A stretch of 64,000 nucleotides of DNA from assembly GCF_003241315.1 (NCBI RefSeq), contig NZ_QFOZ01000005.1, forward strand, positions 1-64,000, read 5' to 3'. Under the pieces are notes generated by a model. It did no database searches. It had not been told where the DNA came from and saw nothing but the letters and a program-made list of their open reading frames with translations. This stretch comes from Lawsonella clevelandensis (GTDB lineage Bacteria > Actinomycetota > Actinomycetes > Mycobacteriales > Mycobacteriaceae). Position numbers and translations under genes: made by a program. Of this stretch, positions 25,807-34,911 are shown one piece after another (the stretch's first letter is position 1; each line of letters begins with the position of its first letter).

Positions 25807-25812
25807 TAGAAT
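25807..25812 (+). promoter_or_regulatory. cysS -10 element, leaderless arrangement
   Basis: TAGAAT with 7 bp to the GTG start of cysS at 25820 and no Shine-Dalgarno in between. Confidence 0.55.
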
Positions 25813-25819
25813 CAAGCGC

Positions 25820-27235
25820 GTGACCTTGCGACTTTATGACACTGCTAGCCGATCCATCCGCGACTTCGTCCCCGTAAAACCGGGGCATGTTTCCATCTAC
25901 CTCTGTGGGGCAACACCGCAGACTTACCCCCACATTGGGCATGTACGCTCCGGTGTAGCATTCGACATTCTGCGTCGCTGGTTCCTCGCCAAAGGTAACG
26001 ATGTTGCCTTCGTCCGCAACATTACCGACATTGATGACAAGATCCTCACCAAAGCCGCCGAGAATGGCCGCCCCTGGTGGGAATGGGTCTCCACGTTTGA
26101 GCGCGAATTCACCAAAGCCTACGACATGCTTGGTGTACTACCCCCCTCCGCGGAACCGCGTGCGACAGGGCACGTCACCCAAATGGTGGAGTACATTCAA
26201 CGCATTATTGATGAGGGGTACGCCTACCCCGCTGATGGCAACGTGTACTTCAATCTTGCTAAGTGGTCTAAGGATCCCAAGGGGGACTACGGGTGCCTTT
26301 CCGGCCAGAAGATTGAGGACATGGAGGAAGGCGACTCCGCCGGCACAGGTAAACGCTCCCCGCTAGACTTCGCTCTCTGGAAGGTCGCAAAACCGGGCGA
26401 ACCCAGCTGGCCCACCCCCTGGGGGCCGGGACGCCCCGGCTGGCATATTGAATGCTCCGTCATGTCCACCACCTATCTCGGCTCTGAGTTTGATATTCAC
26501 TGTGGCGGACTGGATCTGCAATTCCCGCACCACGAAAATGAGATTGCGCAGGCGCATGGTGCCGGCGATGGTTTTGCCCACTACTGGCTCCACAACGGCT
26601 GGGTGACTCTCTCTGGCGAAAAGATGAGTAAATCCCTTGGCAATACTCTCTCCATTCCCAATATGTTGGAGAAGGTTCGCCCCGTAGAACTACGGTACTA
26701 CCTGGGATCTGCCAACTACCGCAGTATGCTGGAATACTCCGAAGAGGCTCTTCAAGAAGCGGCCACAGGCTATCGCCGCATTGAGGACTTCCTCCATCGC
26801 ATTGTCACCCGCACTGGTAGTGAACCCGAAAAAACAATGTGGACTGACGTTTTCGAGAATGCTCTCGATGATGATTTAGGTGTCCCCGCTGCACTAGCAG
26901 AAATACACACCCAAGTCCGCGCCGGCAACGCCGCCCTAGAATCCGGCGACCAGAACCGTGCCCGCGACATTGCTGGAACTGTCCGCGCCATGGCCGATGT
27001 GCTCGGCATCGACCCACTGTCTGACCAGTGGCGCGACGCCGATAACTCCGCCAACGCAAAAGCTATGGATGCTCTCGATGTTTTGGTAGGTGCCGAATTG
27101 GAGCGTCGTGCCGAGGCACGGGCGGAAAAGAATTGGGCGGTCGCCGACGACGTGCGCGATCGTCTTAATGAGGCAGGTATTGCTATTACCGATACAGCAG
27201 CTGGCCCCGAGTGGTCGTTACAGGAGGAGAACTAA
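25820..27235 (+). CDS. cysS: cysteinyl-tRNA synthetase
   Basis: Class I synthetase, 471 residues. Zinc and active-site motifs: LYLCGATPQTYPHIGHVRSG-type N-terminus with the HIGH signature, and KMSKSLGN (the KMSKS loop). WHIECSVMSTTYLGSEFDIH and LQFPHHENEIAQ hold further zinc ligands. The start is GTG 25820 and appears leaderless. The last base of its stop codon is the first of the next gene's ATG (taATG), giving a tight pair with the rRNA methyltransferase, as in mycobacteria. Confidence 0.96.
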   Translation: MTLRLYDTASRSIRDFVPVKPGHVSIYLCGATPQTYPHIGHVRSGVAFDILRRWFLAKGNDVAFVRNITDIDDKILTKAAENGRPWWEWVSTFEREFTKAYDMLGVLPPSAEPRATGHVTQMVEYIQRIIDEGYAYPADGNVYFNLAKWSKDPKGDYGCLSGQKIEDMEEGDSAGTGKRSPLDFALWKVAKPGEPSWPTPWGPGRPGWHIECSVMSTTYLGSEFDIHCGGLDLQFPHHENEIAQAHGAGDGFAHYWLHNGWVTLSGEKMSKSLGNTLSIPNMLEKVRPVELRYYLGSANYRSMLEYSEEALQEAATGYRRIEDFLHRIVTRTGSEPEKTMWTDVFENALDDDLGVPAALAEIHTQVRAGNAALESGDQNRARDIAGTVRAMADVLGIDPLSDQWRDADNSANAKAMDALDVLVGAELERRAEARAEKNWAVADDVRDRLNEAGIAITDTAAGPEWSLQEEN

Positions 27236-28194
27236 TGGCAGGAAATTCAGGTCGCCGCGGCGCTGTCCGCCGCGCCGGCACGAAAAAAGGCCAAGTAAAG
27301 GGCTCCGGCGGACAAGGGCGACGCGCCCGTCGGGGACGCGGCGCCACTCCCAAGGCACAAGACCGCCACTGGTATGCGGAAAAGCAAGAACGGGTTGCCC
27401 GTAAACGTCAAACGGGGCAACGCCACAGTAACGTCAAGACACGCGACCTGCCAGAAATGGTGCTGGGTCGTAACCCCGTCGTAGAGTGCCTCCGTGCGGA
27501 CGTCCCCGCCACTGCACTCTACATTGCCCAAGGAACCAGCAACGATGATCGCCTAACTGAAGCGATCAACACCGCTAAGGCCGCCGGGCTGCCTATTCAG
27601 GAAGTATCCCGTAAGGAACTTGACCGGCTTTCCGAAAACGGCATGCACCAGGGCATTGCTTTGGAGATTCCACCCTATAAATACGCGGACCCCTCCGAGC
27701 TGATCGACATCGCCCGCCAAAAAGGGGAAGCCCCCCTCATTGTCGTTCTCGACAACATTACCGACCCCCGCAATCTGGGCGCGGCAGTGCGCTCCACCGC
27801 CGCTTTTGGGGGACACGGCGTTGTTATCCCAGAACGCCGCAGTGCCTCCATGACGGCCGTCGCCTGGCGAACCTCCGCCGGGACTGCTGCCCGCCTGCGC
27901 GTCGCCCGCGCCACTAACCTCACCCACACCATACAGGCCTATGCGAAAGCCGGCTGCCAAATTGTTGGCCTGGATGCAGGCGGTGACGCCACCCTGGATA
28001 ATTACGACGGCACCGGCCCCGTTGTTGTCGTCGTGGGATCCGAAGGGAAGGGCATTTCGCGGCTTGTCTCCGAGAATTGTGACACCATTATGTCCATTCC
28101 CATGGCTAGTGACGTCGAAAGCCTCAATGCGTCTGTGGCATGCGGTGTAGTACTCTCCGAGTTCGCCCGGCAGCGTCGCCTAAAAGCACAGTAA
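27235..28194 (+). CDS. rlmB: 23S rRNA (guanosine-2'-O)-methyltransferase, TrmH/SpoU family
   Basis: 319 residues. A basic, Gly/Arg-rich N-terminal tail (about 1-75) is followed by the substrate-binding domain (VLGRNPVVECLRADVPATAL) and the SpoU domain with its knot: LDNITDPRNLGAAVRSTAAF, VVVVGSEGKGISRLVSENCD and IPMASDVESLNASVACGVVL. These motifs bind SAM. Starts at 27235, overlapping cysS by one base, with GGAGGA 8 bp upstream. Orthologue by position of Rv3579c; RlmB versus another 2'-O-methyltransferase is not certain. Confidence 0.9.
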   Translation: MAGNSGRRGAVRRAGTKKGQVKGSGGQGRRARRGRGATPKAQDRHWYAEKQERVARKRQTGQRHSNVKTRDLPEMVLGRNPVVECLRADVPATALYIAQGTSNDDRLTEAINTAKAAGLPIQEVSRKELDRLSENGMHQGIALEIPPYKYADPSELIDIARQKGEAPLIVVLDNITDPRNLGAAVRSTAAFGGHGVVIPERRSASMTAVAWRTSAGTAARLRVARATNLTHTIQAYAKAGCQIVGLDAGGDATLDNYDGTGPVVVVVGSEGKGISRLVSENCDTIMSIPMASDVESLNASVACGVVLSEFARQRRLKAQ

Positions 28195-28267
28195 GGCACT
28201 ACAGAAAAGTTGTAAGAGCGCGTTCGCTAGGCCATAGGACGCTAGTGTGACCCTAGATTTCTGACCC

Positions 28268-29113
28268 CTAGGCTTTCTGTGGAATAGCCCGGCAGATGAG
28301 ATAGATCAGGAAGCTCAAGAAGGTCACAAACACCGACATCGGCACACCCGGGGCCAGGGACAAGAGAATTCCGCCCACCGCGGAAATCTCCGCAAATACT
28401 ACCGAGAGTAGAACAGCCATGCCGGGGCGTTTCGTCACCTGGAGAGCGGCCGCGCCGGGCGTCACCAGCAGGTTAAGGACGAGTAGCGCTCCTACGATCT
28501 GCACACCCTCTGCGGAGACTAGGCCTACGAGCACTGCGAAGAGCCCGTTCACAAGACGTACAGGCACGCCGCGGGATTCAGCAACATAGTCATCTACTGA
28601 GGTGAAGAGAAGCGGGCGGCCAATAGCGAGCAGCGTTACTACTACGACGACCGTCACCACCACCAGGGTGGTGAGGTGGCTGTCGGAGACGCTCACAATC
28701 TGCCCGGTAAGAAGAGAGAACTGGCTTCCCGTACGACCTGGGTAGAGGTGGAGGAAGAGGACGGCTAGGCCAAGGCCGAAGGAGAGGACCACGCCGATAG
28801 TACTGTCCCGCTCGTGGGCTTTCTTCCCCATAATGCCGAAGAGAAGTGCGGCAATAACAGACCCAATAATTGCACCGACTCCCACCGAAGTTCCGAGGAG
28901 CAGGGCAGCAGCCGCACCTGTTAGGGCTAGTTCTGAGGTTCCGTGGACGGAGAAGGACATTTGCCGCATGACGATGAACGGCCCAATAAGTCCAGAGATA
29001 AGGCCCAAGAGTACTGCAGCGATAAGAGCGTGCTGCACAAATGTGTAGGTGAGGAGGTTGCTCGTCACCGACCAGTCGAAGAAGCCGGAGAAGAAACTGC
29101 TAAGTTCATGCAT
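28268..29113 (-). CDS. metal (Zn/Mn) ABC transporter permease
   Basis: Integral membrane subunit of 281 residues, ABC-3 family (ZnuB/MntB/TroC), with about eight helices. Typical features: FIVMRQMSFSVHGTSELALT and GLVSAEGVQIVGALLVLNLL, with GAAALQVTKRPGMAVLLSVV after. ATG 29113 is preceded by AGGAGG and overlaps the ATPase stop by 8 bp, so the two are co-translated. Last gene of the importer operon; it converges on rlmB with a 73-bp gap. Confidence 0.9.
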   Translation of the reverse strand: MHELSSFFSGFFDWSVTSNLLTYTFVQHALIAAVLLGLISGLIGPFIVMRQMSFSVHGTSELALTGAAAALLLGTSVGVGAIIGSVIAALLFGIMGKKAHERDSTIGVVLSFGLGLAVLFLHLYPGRTGSQFSLLTGQIVSVSDSHLTTLVVVTVVVVVTLLAIGRPLLFTSVDDYVAESRGVPVRLVNGLFAVLVGLVSAEGVQIVGALLVLNLLVTPGAAALQVTKRPGMAVLLSVVFAEISAVGGILLSLAPGVPMSVFVTFLSFLIYLICRAIPQKA

Positions 29114-29939
29114 GGTGGTCGGCCTCCTGGTGGGGAGCATCTTCCGTTCCTACGACAACGATCTGGCCAGCTACGCGGGCGACAGTGATGGGGGAGTGGA
29201 AGAGCGCCGTCAGCGATTCAGTGGTCATGACGTCATCGACGGGGCCAATGCGGTAATCTCCCTCGGTAAGGTAGAGGACGCGATCCACGTAGGGGAGAAC
29301 AGGGTTTATCTCATGGGTGATAAAGAGTACCGCCGTGTGATGGTCGCGGGCCTGCCGAGCAATTAACTCCACAATGCGTTTTTGCTGGGTGAGGTCGAGG
29401 CTTAGGAGCGGTTCATCGCAAAGGAGCAGGGTGGGGTTGGCGACGAGTGCTTGTGCGGCACGGATACGTTGTTGTTCGCCACCGGAGAGAGTGCCGACGG
29501 GGCGATCCGCGAAAGCCTGCGCGTCAACTTCATCAATGGCACGCTGTACTATTGCGCGATTCCTCCGCCGGGAGGCGAAGCTGGAGCAGCCCCACTTATG
29601 GCCATCAATACCTAGTTGGATAAGGTCCCGGCCACGCATGGGAAGATCTGCGTCAAGCGTGCGCTGCTGGGGAATGTAGCCCACAGAGGAGAGTCCTTTA
29701 TGGACGGGTTCTCCGTTTACGAGGGCGCGGCCGCGGGTGAGCGAGGTAAGTCCTAGTATGGCGCGGAAAAGGGTACTTTTGCCGCAACCATTGGGTCCCA
29801 AAACAGCAATAAATTCGCCTGGTTGCACGTCTAAGGAAAGATCATTCCAGAGAGTGCGAGTTTTGGGGGCGCCCGGGTCAGGGTGACGGACGGGAACATC
29901 CATTCCGGCTTTATGAAGGCTAAGCACAGGTTGTGTCAT
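29106..29939 (-). CDS. metal (Zn/Mn) ABC transporter ATPase
   Basis: Nucleotide-binding subunit of 277 residues. Walker A GPNGCGKST, Q-loop in SVGYIPQQRTL, signature LSGGEQQRIRAAQAL, Walker B TLLLCDEPLLSLD and H-loop FITHE are all in place. The ATG at 29939 (MTQPVLSLHKAG) gives the family-like start; an ATG at 29999 lies inside a hairpin and is unlikely. No strong Shine-Dalgarno is seen. It sits between the substrate-binding protein gene and the permease gene, with the permease overlapping by 8 bp. Confidence 0.92.
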   Translation of the reverse strand: MTQPVLSLHKAGMDVPVRHPDPGAPKTRTLWNDLSLDVQPGEFIAVLGPNGCGKSTLFRAILGLTSLTRGRALVNGEPVHKGLSSVGYIPQQRTLDADLPMRGRDLIQLGIDGHKWGCSSFASRRRNRAIVQRAIDEVDAQAFADRPVGTLSGGEQQRIRAAQALVANPTLLLCDEPLLSLDLTQQKRIVELIARQARDHHTAVLFITHEINPVLPYVDRVLYLTEGDYRIGPVDDVMTTESLTALFHSPITVARVAGQIVVVGTEDAPHQEADHHA

Positions 29940-29965
29940 GAGGCAGTCACAAGAAGAGGATTGAG

Positions 29966-30001
29966 GAGTGGGGGCCCGCAAACAATGCGGAACCCCCACT
30001 C
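29966..30001 (-). terminator. intercistronic hairpin between binding protein and ATPase genes
   Basis: GAGTGGGGG (29966-29974) pairs with CCCCCACTC (29993-30001), extended inside by CCGCA (29976-29980) with TGCGG (29986-29990): 14 pairs with a small internal bulge. It is 26 bp upstream of the ATPase start. There is no proper T-run, so it may act as an RNA stability or attenuation element that lowers expression of the downstream genes, not a full terminator. Confidence 0.6.
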
Positions 30002-30120
30002 GAGTTCAGTACGGTGTCGCTAGTTCATTAGTTCACTGATTCACCACTTCGGCATATCAGCACTTCAGTGATGGACTAGCGAGCACCGGTACAAGGAATG
30101 CACGTTACTCTTTGACGCTG

Positions 30121-31134
30121 CTACTTGACGTTGAGAGCGTCAGCAAGAGCGTTCGCATTGTCGAGCATCCAGGTGGTGTAATCCTTGTTTTCCGGCAGTG
30201 TTTCGGTGAGGTCCACGACGGGAACGTGGTGCTTTTCTGCCAGTTCACGCATGTCCTTTGTGGTGGAGTTAGCGTTTTGAGTGTTGTAGAGGAAAACGTC
30301 AGCCTTCTTGTGAATAATGCAGTCTCGCATTCCGGCTACCTGGAGAGCAGAGACATCATTGCCTTCCTCCATTGCTTCTGCGAAACCTTCAGGGGTGACG
30401 TCCTTCATGTCGGCTACGTTAACGAAGTGGACGGCGAGGGGTTCAGTTTGTAGGAAACGAGCGTGCGTGTGCTGCTTCTTGATCTTGTCGAGGACTGATT
30501 TCACCTTGTCGATGCGCTGATCAAAGGTTTTTTCATTGTCCTGATAACTGGTTTTATTGGAGGGGTCCAGGTCGCTCAGTTTCTTGGTAAGAGAGGATGC
30601 AACGTCTTTAGCAACGTCCATATTGTAGAAGACGTGCTCGTTGGGGCCTTCACCGTCGTGGTGGTGATGGTGGTGTCCCTCCTCATGAGCGTGCTCGTGT
30701 TCGTCTGTGCTCTCGTCGTCGTGCTTATCGGTGTCCTTGGCGTCGGGGGCGTCTTTGAGGAAGCTGTAAGCGGTGATGACGTTCTTCTGGTCATGGTCGG
30801 CCAGAGCGTTGACGGCGAATTCGTCGTAGCCGCCGCCGTTGACAATAGCGATATCGGCATCTTTGAGCGTGGCAATATCGTTAGGGCTGGCTTCGTAGGA
30901 GTGTGGGTCGGCTGAGGGGTCTTTGATGATGGAGTGGACAGTAGCTTTATCTCCGGCAATAGCTTTCGCAATGGAGCCATAGACATTAGTACTGGCAACA
31001 ATGTTGATTCCGTCAGCGTCATGTGATGAGGAGTCATTATTGCAGGCTGTGAGGCCTCCCAATCCCACTGCGGTGGTGAGGGCGAGGAGTCCTGCTGCAA
31101 GCCGGCGTTTCAGGTTGGACAGATGACCAGACAT
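30121..31134 (-). CDS. metal ABC transporter substrate-binding lipoprotein (ZnuA-like)
   Basis: 337 residues. A lipoprotein signal (GLLALTTAVGLGGLTAC, lipobox Cys near residue 31) anchors it outside. The cluster A-1 fold is visible: INIVASTNVYGSIAKAIAG, KDPSADPHSYEASPNDI, IAIVNGGGYDEFAVNAL. A His/Asp/Glu-rich loop (DEHEHAHEEGHHHHHHDGEG) is typical of zinc-specific proteins and suggests zinc over manganese. ATG 31134 has AAAGGAA upstream. It is the first gene of the importer operon and divergent from the LacI gene, the same order as Corynebacterium glutamicum cg2911-cg2913. Confidence 0.92.
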   Translation of the reverse strand: MSGHLSNLKRRLAAGLLALTTAVGLGGLTACNNDSSSHDADGINIVASTNVYGSIAKAIAGDKATVHSIIKDPSADPHSYEASPNDIATLKDADIAIVNGGGYDEFAVNALADHDQKNVITAYSFLKDAPDAKDTDKHDDESTDEHEHAHEEGHHHHHHDGEGPNEHVFYNMDVAKDVASSLTKKLSDLDPSNKTSYQDNEKTFDQRIDKVKSVLDKIKKQHTHARFLQTEPLAVHFVNVADMKDVTPEGFAEAMEEGNDVSALQVAGMRDCIIHKKADVFLYNTQNANSTTKDMRELAEKHHVPVVDLTETLPENKDYTTWMLDNANALADALNVK

Positions 31135-31437
31135 GAGGTTCCTTTCCAAGAAAGTTTGCATCTTAATGGTAAGTTTCAGAACGATGTTCAACTAATGCAC
31201 GTTGTTTTATATCTGGCGATTTGTCTCGTACACAGCGAAAAAATACTTTTCAGCATGGCAACAAGTATGTGACGTGACATAATTTTATTATTAAGTGATG
31301 GGTACTACTCCTTTTTCCCGTTTTTCTTCGTGTTTTAGCTTTTTCGGCTATCAACACGCTAGGCCTTATTCGCTAGTGAGAGTGCTTTACCTTTAGAATC
31401 GATCCAGCAGACGAAATACACCAGGAACAGTGAAACT
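31135..31437. promoter_or_regulatory. divergent promoter region between znuA-like and LacI-type genes
   Basis: 303 bp without a gene, AT-rich. It contains a perfect 13-bp palindrome ATAAT-TTT-ATTAT at 31279-31291, which may be an operator (Zur-like or other; the known Zur consensus is not matched in full). A TTTAGAAT at about 31391-31398 is a good -10 for the LacI gene, whose leader carries AGGAAC. Confidence 0.4.
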
Positions 31438-32517
31438 ATGCCTAAGTCCAAGCCAAAACGTGCTACCCTCGCCTCCCTTGCAGAAGAACTCAATGTTTCC
31501 CGCACGACTGTTTCCAATGCCTATAATCGACCCGATCAGCTCTCGGAAGATCTACGCACCCGTATCCTGGAAACAGCAAAGCGCTTGGGCTACCCCGGCC
31601 CGGATCCCGTTGCCCGTTCCCTAAGAACGCGCAGAGCAGGCGCAATAGGACTCCTCCTCACAGAGGAACTCGCCTTCGCAGTACGCGACCCCGCCGCCGC
31701 ACAATTCCTCTCCGGACTCGCCGAAGCGTGCGGTAAGCACGAAAGTGGCCTTACCCTTATCCCCGCATCAGAAGTGGGCGATTCCAACCACGCCGCTAAC
31801 GTTGTCCACCAGGCTAGCGTCGATGGTTTCGTCATTTACTCCGTTGCAGAAGAAGACCCTTACCTAGAAGCCGTCATCGACCGCAATATCCCCACAGTGG
31901 TTGCGGACCAGCCAGCTGATTTACCTGGTATTCCCACTATTACAGTCAATGACTATTCCGCTATGAAAAAGCTGGCCGACCATCTTTTTGACGCGGGACA
32001 TAAGAAAGTCACCATCCTGAGCATTCGTCTGAACCCGGTACGCCACAATGGCCCAGTTTCTCTTGACGATGCACAAAATGCGCGTATGCACGTTCAGGCC
32101 AACCGTATTAGCGCTGTCCTAGATTCCGCCGTGAGCCACGGTATTGACCCCAACGACATTCTTGTTCTAGAAAGTTTCGAGAACAATTACAGTTCCGGTG
32201 TTCAGTCTGCCCAAGAAGCTCTCGCTATGCGCCCAGAGACCACCGCATTGCTCTGCACCTCGGATGTTTTGGCACTCGGTGCTATGCAGTACGCGCACGG
32301 CCACAATATTTCCGTTCCCAACGATCTCACGATTACTGGGTTTGACGGTATTCCTGAAGCACTTGCACAAAAGTTCACAACTGTTGTGCAGCCGCTCAAA
32401 GAGAAGGGCTTGCGAGCCGGCGAACTCTTATTCGCCAGCGAAAACGGTCCGGTTCAATCCGAGAAGTTGGAGTGTGTCTTCCAACCCGGCGTTACCTCCG
32501 CGCCTCCGCGCCACTAA
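31438..32517 (+). CDS. LacI-family transcriptional regulator (IpsA-like)
   Basis: 359 residues. The helix-turn-helix is at the N-terminus (ATLASLAEELNVSRTTVSNA) with the hinge helix around PDPVARSLRT; the rest is a periplasmic-binding-protein-like effector domain. By position (between the metal ABC operon and otsB) it corresponds to C. glutamicum cg2910, IpsA, which activates inositol phosphate synthase in response to myo-inositol. That role is transferred by synteny only. It converges on the MFS-OtsB gene with just 9 bp between stops. Confidence 0.85.
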   Translation: MPKSKPKRATLASLAEELNVSRTTVSNAYNRPDQLSEDLRTRILETAKRLGYPGPDPVARSLRTRRAGAIGLLLTEELAFAVRDPAAAQFLSGLAEACGKHESGLTLIPASEVGDSNHAANVVHQASVDGFVIYSVAEEDPYLEAVIDRNIPTVVADQPADLPGIPTITVNDYSAMKKLADHLFDAGHKKVTILSIRLNPVRHNGPVSLDDAQNARMHVQANRISAVLDSAVSHGIDPNDILVLESFENNYSSGVQSAQEALAMRPETTALLCTSDVLALGAMQYAHGHNISVPNDLTITGFDGIPEALAQKFTTVVQPLKEKGLRAGELLFASENGPVQSEKLECVFQPGVTSAPPRH

Positions 32518-32526
32518 CGTGCGCTA

Positions 32527-34911
32527 CTAGTCTGCGCTATAGGCCATGCGGCGAGCGCGAGACCGGGAATCCTTACGGTGCTGCTTACGGTCCTTCCATG
32601 TGAAGTGTGCGTTTGCGTAGTGGTTGCGTTGCTCGCATAGGTAATCAAGGACGGCTGCTGCCTCCAGCTCGTTAGCAATACGATACTGTGCAGCAGTGTC
32701 TCCCTCTCCCACCTTCACCGTAATAATCTCTGTCTGTGGTGTGGTAATTCGTGCTGGTAGTCCAGTAAAAATATGCTCATCAGTAACGTCGTCTCCCAGG
32801 TACAGTATGGCGTCTGCGCCGGTGGGCCAACGGGCAGCAAGGGACGCTAAAGCAGCATCTTTTGTGGTATTAATAACCGCGAACTCGGAGACTTTCTTAC
32901 CGCGTGTAAGAGTAACACCGGGAACGGCAGACAGTCGCTCTTCTAACTCCACAGTGCGTTTCTTCGCCTCATGAGGATCTTGAGCGGTGCGAGTGTGAAG
33001 AACGACGGCGTATTTCTTCTCCTCAATTGTTGCGCCGGGAATACTATCCGCGGTCTGGGTAACTTCTTCGATAAGACGTTTGAGAAGGTCCCGCTGGTGT
33101 TTCGTGAGCTCGTGGTCGCTATCCGATATTTCTGCCCCATGGGATCCCACAAGTGTGACATCACGCGTCACGGGGGCCACTTTTCGAAGTCCGGCAATAT
33201 CGCGACCACTCACAATAGCGGCTTTTGTATGGGGGATAGTCGCCAGCGTATCCAGTGCTTCTAGAGAGCCGGGGATAGGTGCAGCTTTTCGAGGATTTCG
33301 GACAAGTGGCGCCAGCGTACCGTCAAAGTCTGTAGCAACCAGGAGATGCCGCTGCGTGGCAGCTTTATCCAGCGCATCCATTAATGAAGCAGGAATGGAC
33401 TGGCGGGCATTCTTCAGTGCTTCCTCATCTTTTTCTGACGTTATTGTGTGGAAGCCGGGTGCCCAGAATGCCAGGATAATGGCGGTAATAACTTGTAGAG
33501 CTGCGAGCATAATAGACGACCACATTTGGCCATCGATGAAAGCATTTTGAGCATCGTTAATAAGCTGCCCGGCCAGCTGCTGCGTCATAGGGTTATGGGC
33601 CAGCGGCTCCGCGACTGCCTGCGCGCCGGCCAGACTGCCCGTAATAGCATCGTGGGCACTGGCTGCACTACCGGGTTGTCCCATTCCCATGTGTTCTGCC
33701 ATGGCGAGGGTATCGCGGACGCGCCCCGCAATATCGTCAACGTTTCTGCTGTAGAAGGTGGTGAGTAGTGAACCGCTGAGGGCAATACCAAGTGCGGCAC
33801 CAATCTCGCGGCCGGCATCGTTGACGGCAGAGGCAACACCATATTTCTTTTCCGGGGTTTGCAGCATGATAGCGGTGGTGGCGGGTGCTGCGGTGAGACC
33901 TAGGCCAGTGGCGAAAATCAGCATGTAGGCGGTGATGTACCCGTAGCTACTGTCGCGCGTTACCCAGATCATCATCAGGAGTGCACCAGCCAGAATAAGG
34001 TGCCCCACAACTAGCAGCCACTTTTGCCCAATCTTGCGAGTAGCCCAGATGGATAACAGGGCGAAGATAATACAGGGCGGTACCAGCGGAGCCATGCTAA
34101 AGGCGGACTTAATGGGGCTATATCCCTGCACAAGCTGCATGAACTGAACGAGGGTGTAGAAAACACCGAAGGTGGCAGCGAACTGTATAAGGAGGGAAAG
34201 AGCGCCGGAGCCAAACCCGCGGTTAGCGAACAGGCGAACGTCTAGCAGTGGGTGGTCGCACTTTAATTCCCACACGATAAAACCAGCGATAAATGCAATA
34301 GCGGCAATGAAGCAAACGATAATGCTGGGGCTTCCCCACCCCTCGGTGGGGGCTTCAATAAGTCCTAGAACGAGTAGTGCTATACCAACTGCGGATAGTA
34401 CAGCGCCCAGGGGGTCAAAGCGGGGTGGGTTCTTTTCTTTACTTTCCTCAATGGTGAAAGAACAAATAGCAATAATGGCGGCAAGGATAGCCAGACCGAC
34501 GAAGATGCCTTTCCAATTGGAGTGCAACAAAATAGCGCCAGATCCCACAAGACCCAGAACAGCACCCACACCGGCGCTAGCACCCCAGATAGCAATAGCA
34601 AGCGGTCGCTTCTGGCTGGGGACGCGGGACGCCAAAATGGAGAGGGTAGAGGGCATGACGAAGGCAGCACCAAAACCGGATACTGCGCGTCCAGCGATAA
34701 GTGTATTAGCACTATCGAACCAGATGGGGACAAGGCTCCCTAGTGTGAAGACAATAAGGCCGCCAATGAAAACACCTTTTCGGCCATAGCGATCCCCAAT
34801 GGCGCCGGCGGGGAGTAGTAGACCTGCCAGGGTGAGGGTGTAGGCGTCAACAATCCAGGTAAGTTGGGACTGGCTGCCATTGCGGCCATCACCAAAACAA
34901 CACCGAAACAT
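32527..34911 (-). CDS. otsB: MFS exporter (14-helix type) fused to trehalose-6-phosphate phosphatase
   Basis: One uninterrupted frame of 794 codons. Residues 1-490 are an MFS domain of the DHA2/EmrB type, lacking helix 1: SQSQLTWIVDAYTLTLAGLL, GDRYGRKGVFIGG, RAVSGFGAAFVMPS. Residues about 511-794 are a complete OtsB: DFDGT (528-532), VSGRD, LVGSHGAE, YLGDDVTDEHIF. OtsB releases trehalose from trehalose-6-phosphate. An internal ATG at 33381 could also yield OtsB alone. The first MFS helix is encoded upstream in another frame, so the transporter part is probably broken, while the OtsB part looks intact. Confidence 0.82.
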   Translation of the reverse strand: MFRCCFGDGRNGSQSQLTWIVDAYTLTLAGLLLPAGAIGDRYGRKGVFIGGLIVFTLGSLVPIWFDSANTLIAGRAVSGFGAAFVMPSTLSILASRVPSQKRPLAIAIWGASAGVGAVLGLVGSGAILLHSNWKGIFVGLAILAAIIAICSFTIEESKEKNPPRFDPLGAVLSAVGIALLVLGLIEAPTEGWGSPSIIVCFIAAIAFIAGFIVWELKCDHPLLDVRLFANRGFGSGALSLLIQFAATFGVFYTLVQFMQLVQGYSPIKSAFSMAPLVPPCIIFALLSIWATRKIGQKWLLVVGHLILAGALLMMIWVTRDSSYGYITAYMLIFATGLGLTAAPATTAIMLQTPEKKYGVASAVNDAGREIGAALGIALSGSLLTTFYSRNVDDIAGRVRDTLAMAEHMGMGQPGSAASAHDAITGSLAGAQAVAEPLAHNPMTQQLAGQLINDAQNAFIDGQMWSSIMLAALQVITAIILAFWAPGFHTITSEKDEEALKNARQSIPASLMDALDKAATQRHLLVATDFDGTLAPLVRNPRKAAPIPGSLEALDTLATIPHTKAAIVSGRDIAGLRKVAPVTRDVTLVGSHGAEISDSDHELTKHQRDLLKRLIEEVTQTADSIPGATIEEKKYAVVLHTRTAQDPHEAKKRTVELEERLSAVPGVTLTRGKKVSEFAVINTTKDAALASLAARWPTGADAILYLGDDVTDEHIFTGLPARITTPQTEIITVKVGEGDTAAQYRIANELEAAAVLDYLCEQRNHYANAHFTWKDRKQHRKDSRSRARRMAYSAD

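Noticed and set aside
31135..31437. A classical LacI operator with a central CG
   Set aside because: No 14-18-bp palindrome with a central CG was found; only the AT palindrome at 31279-31291.
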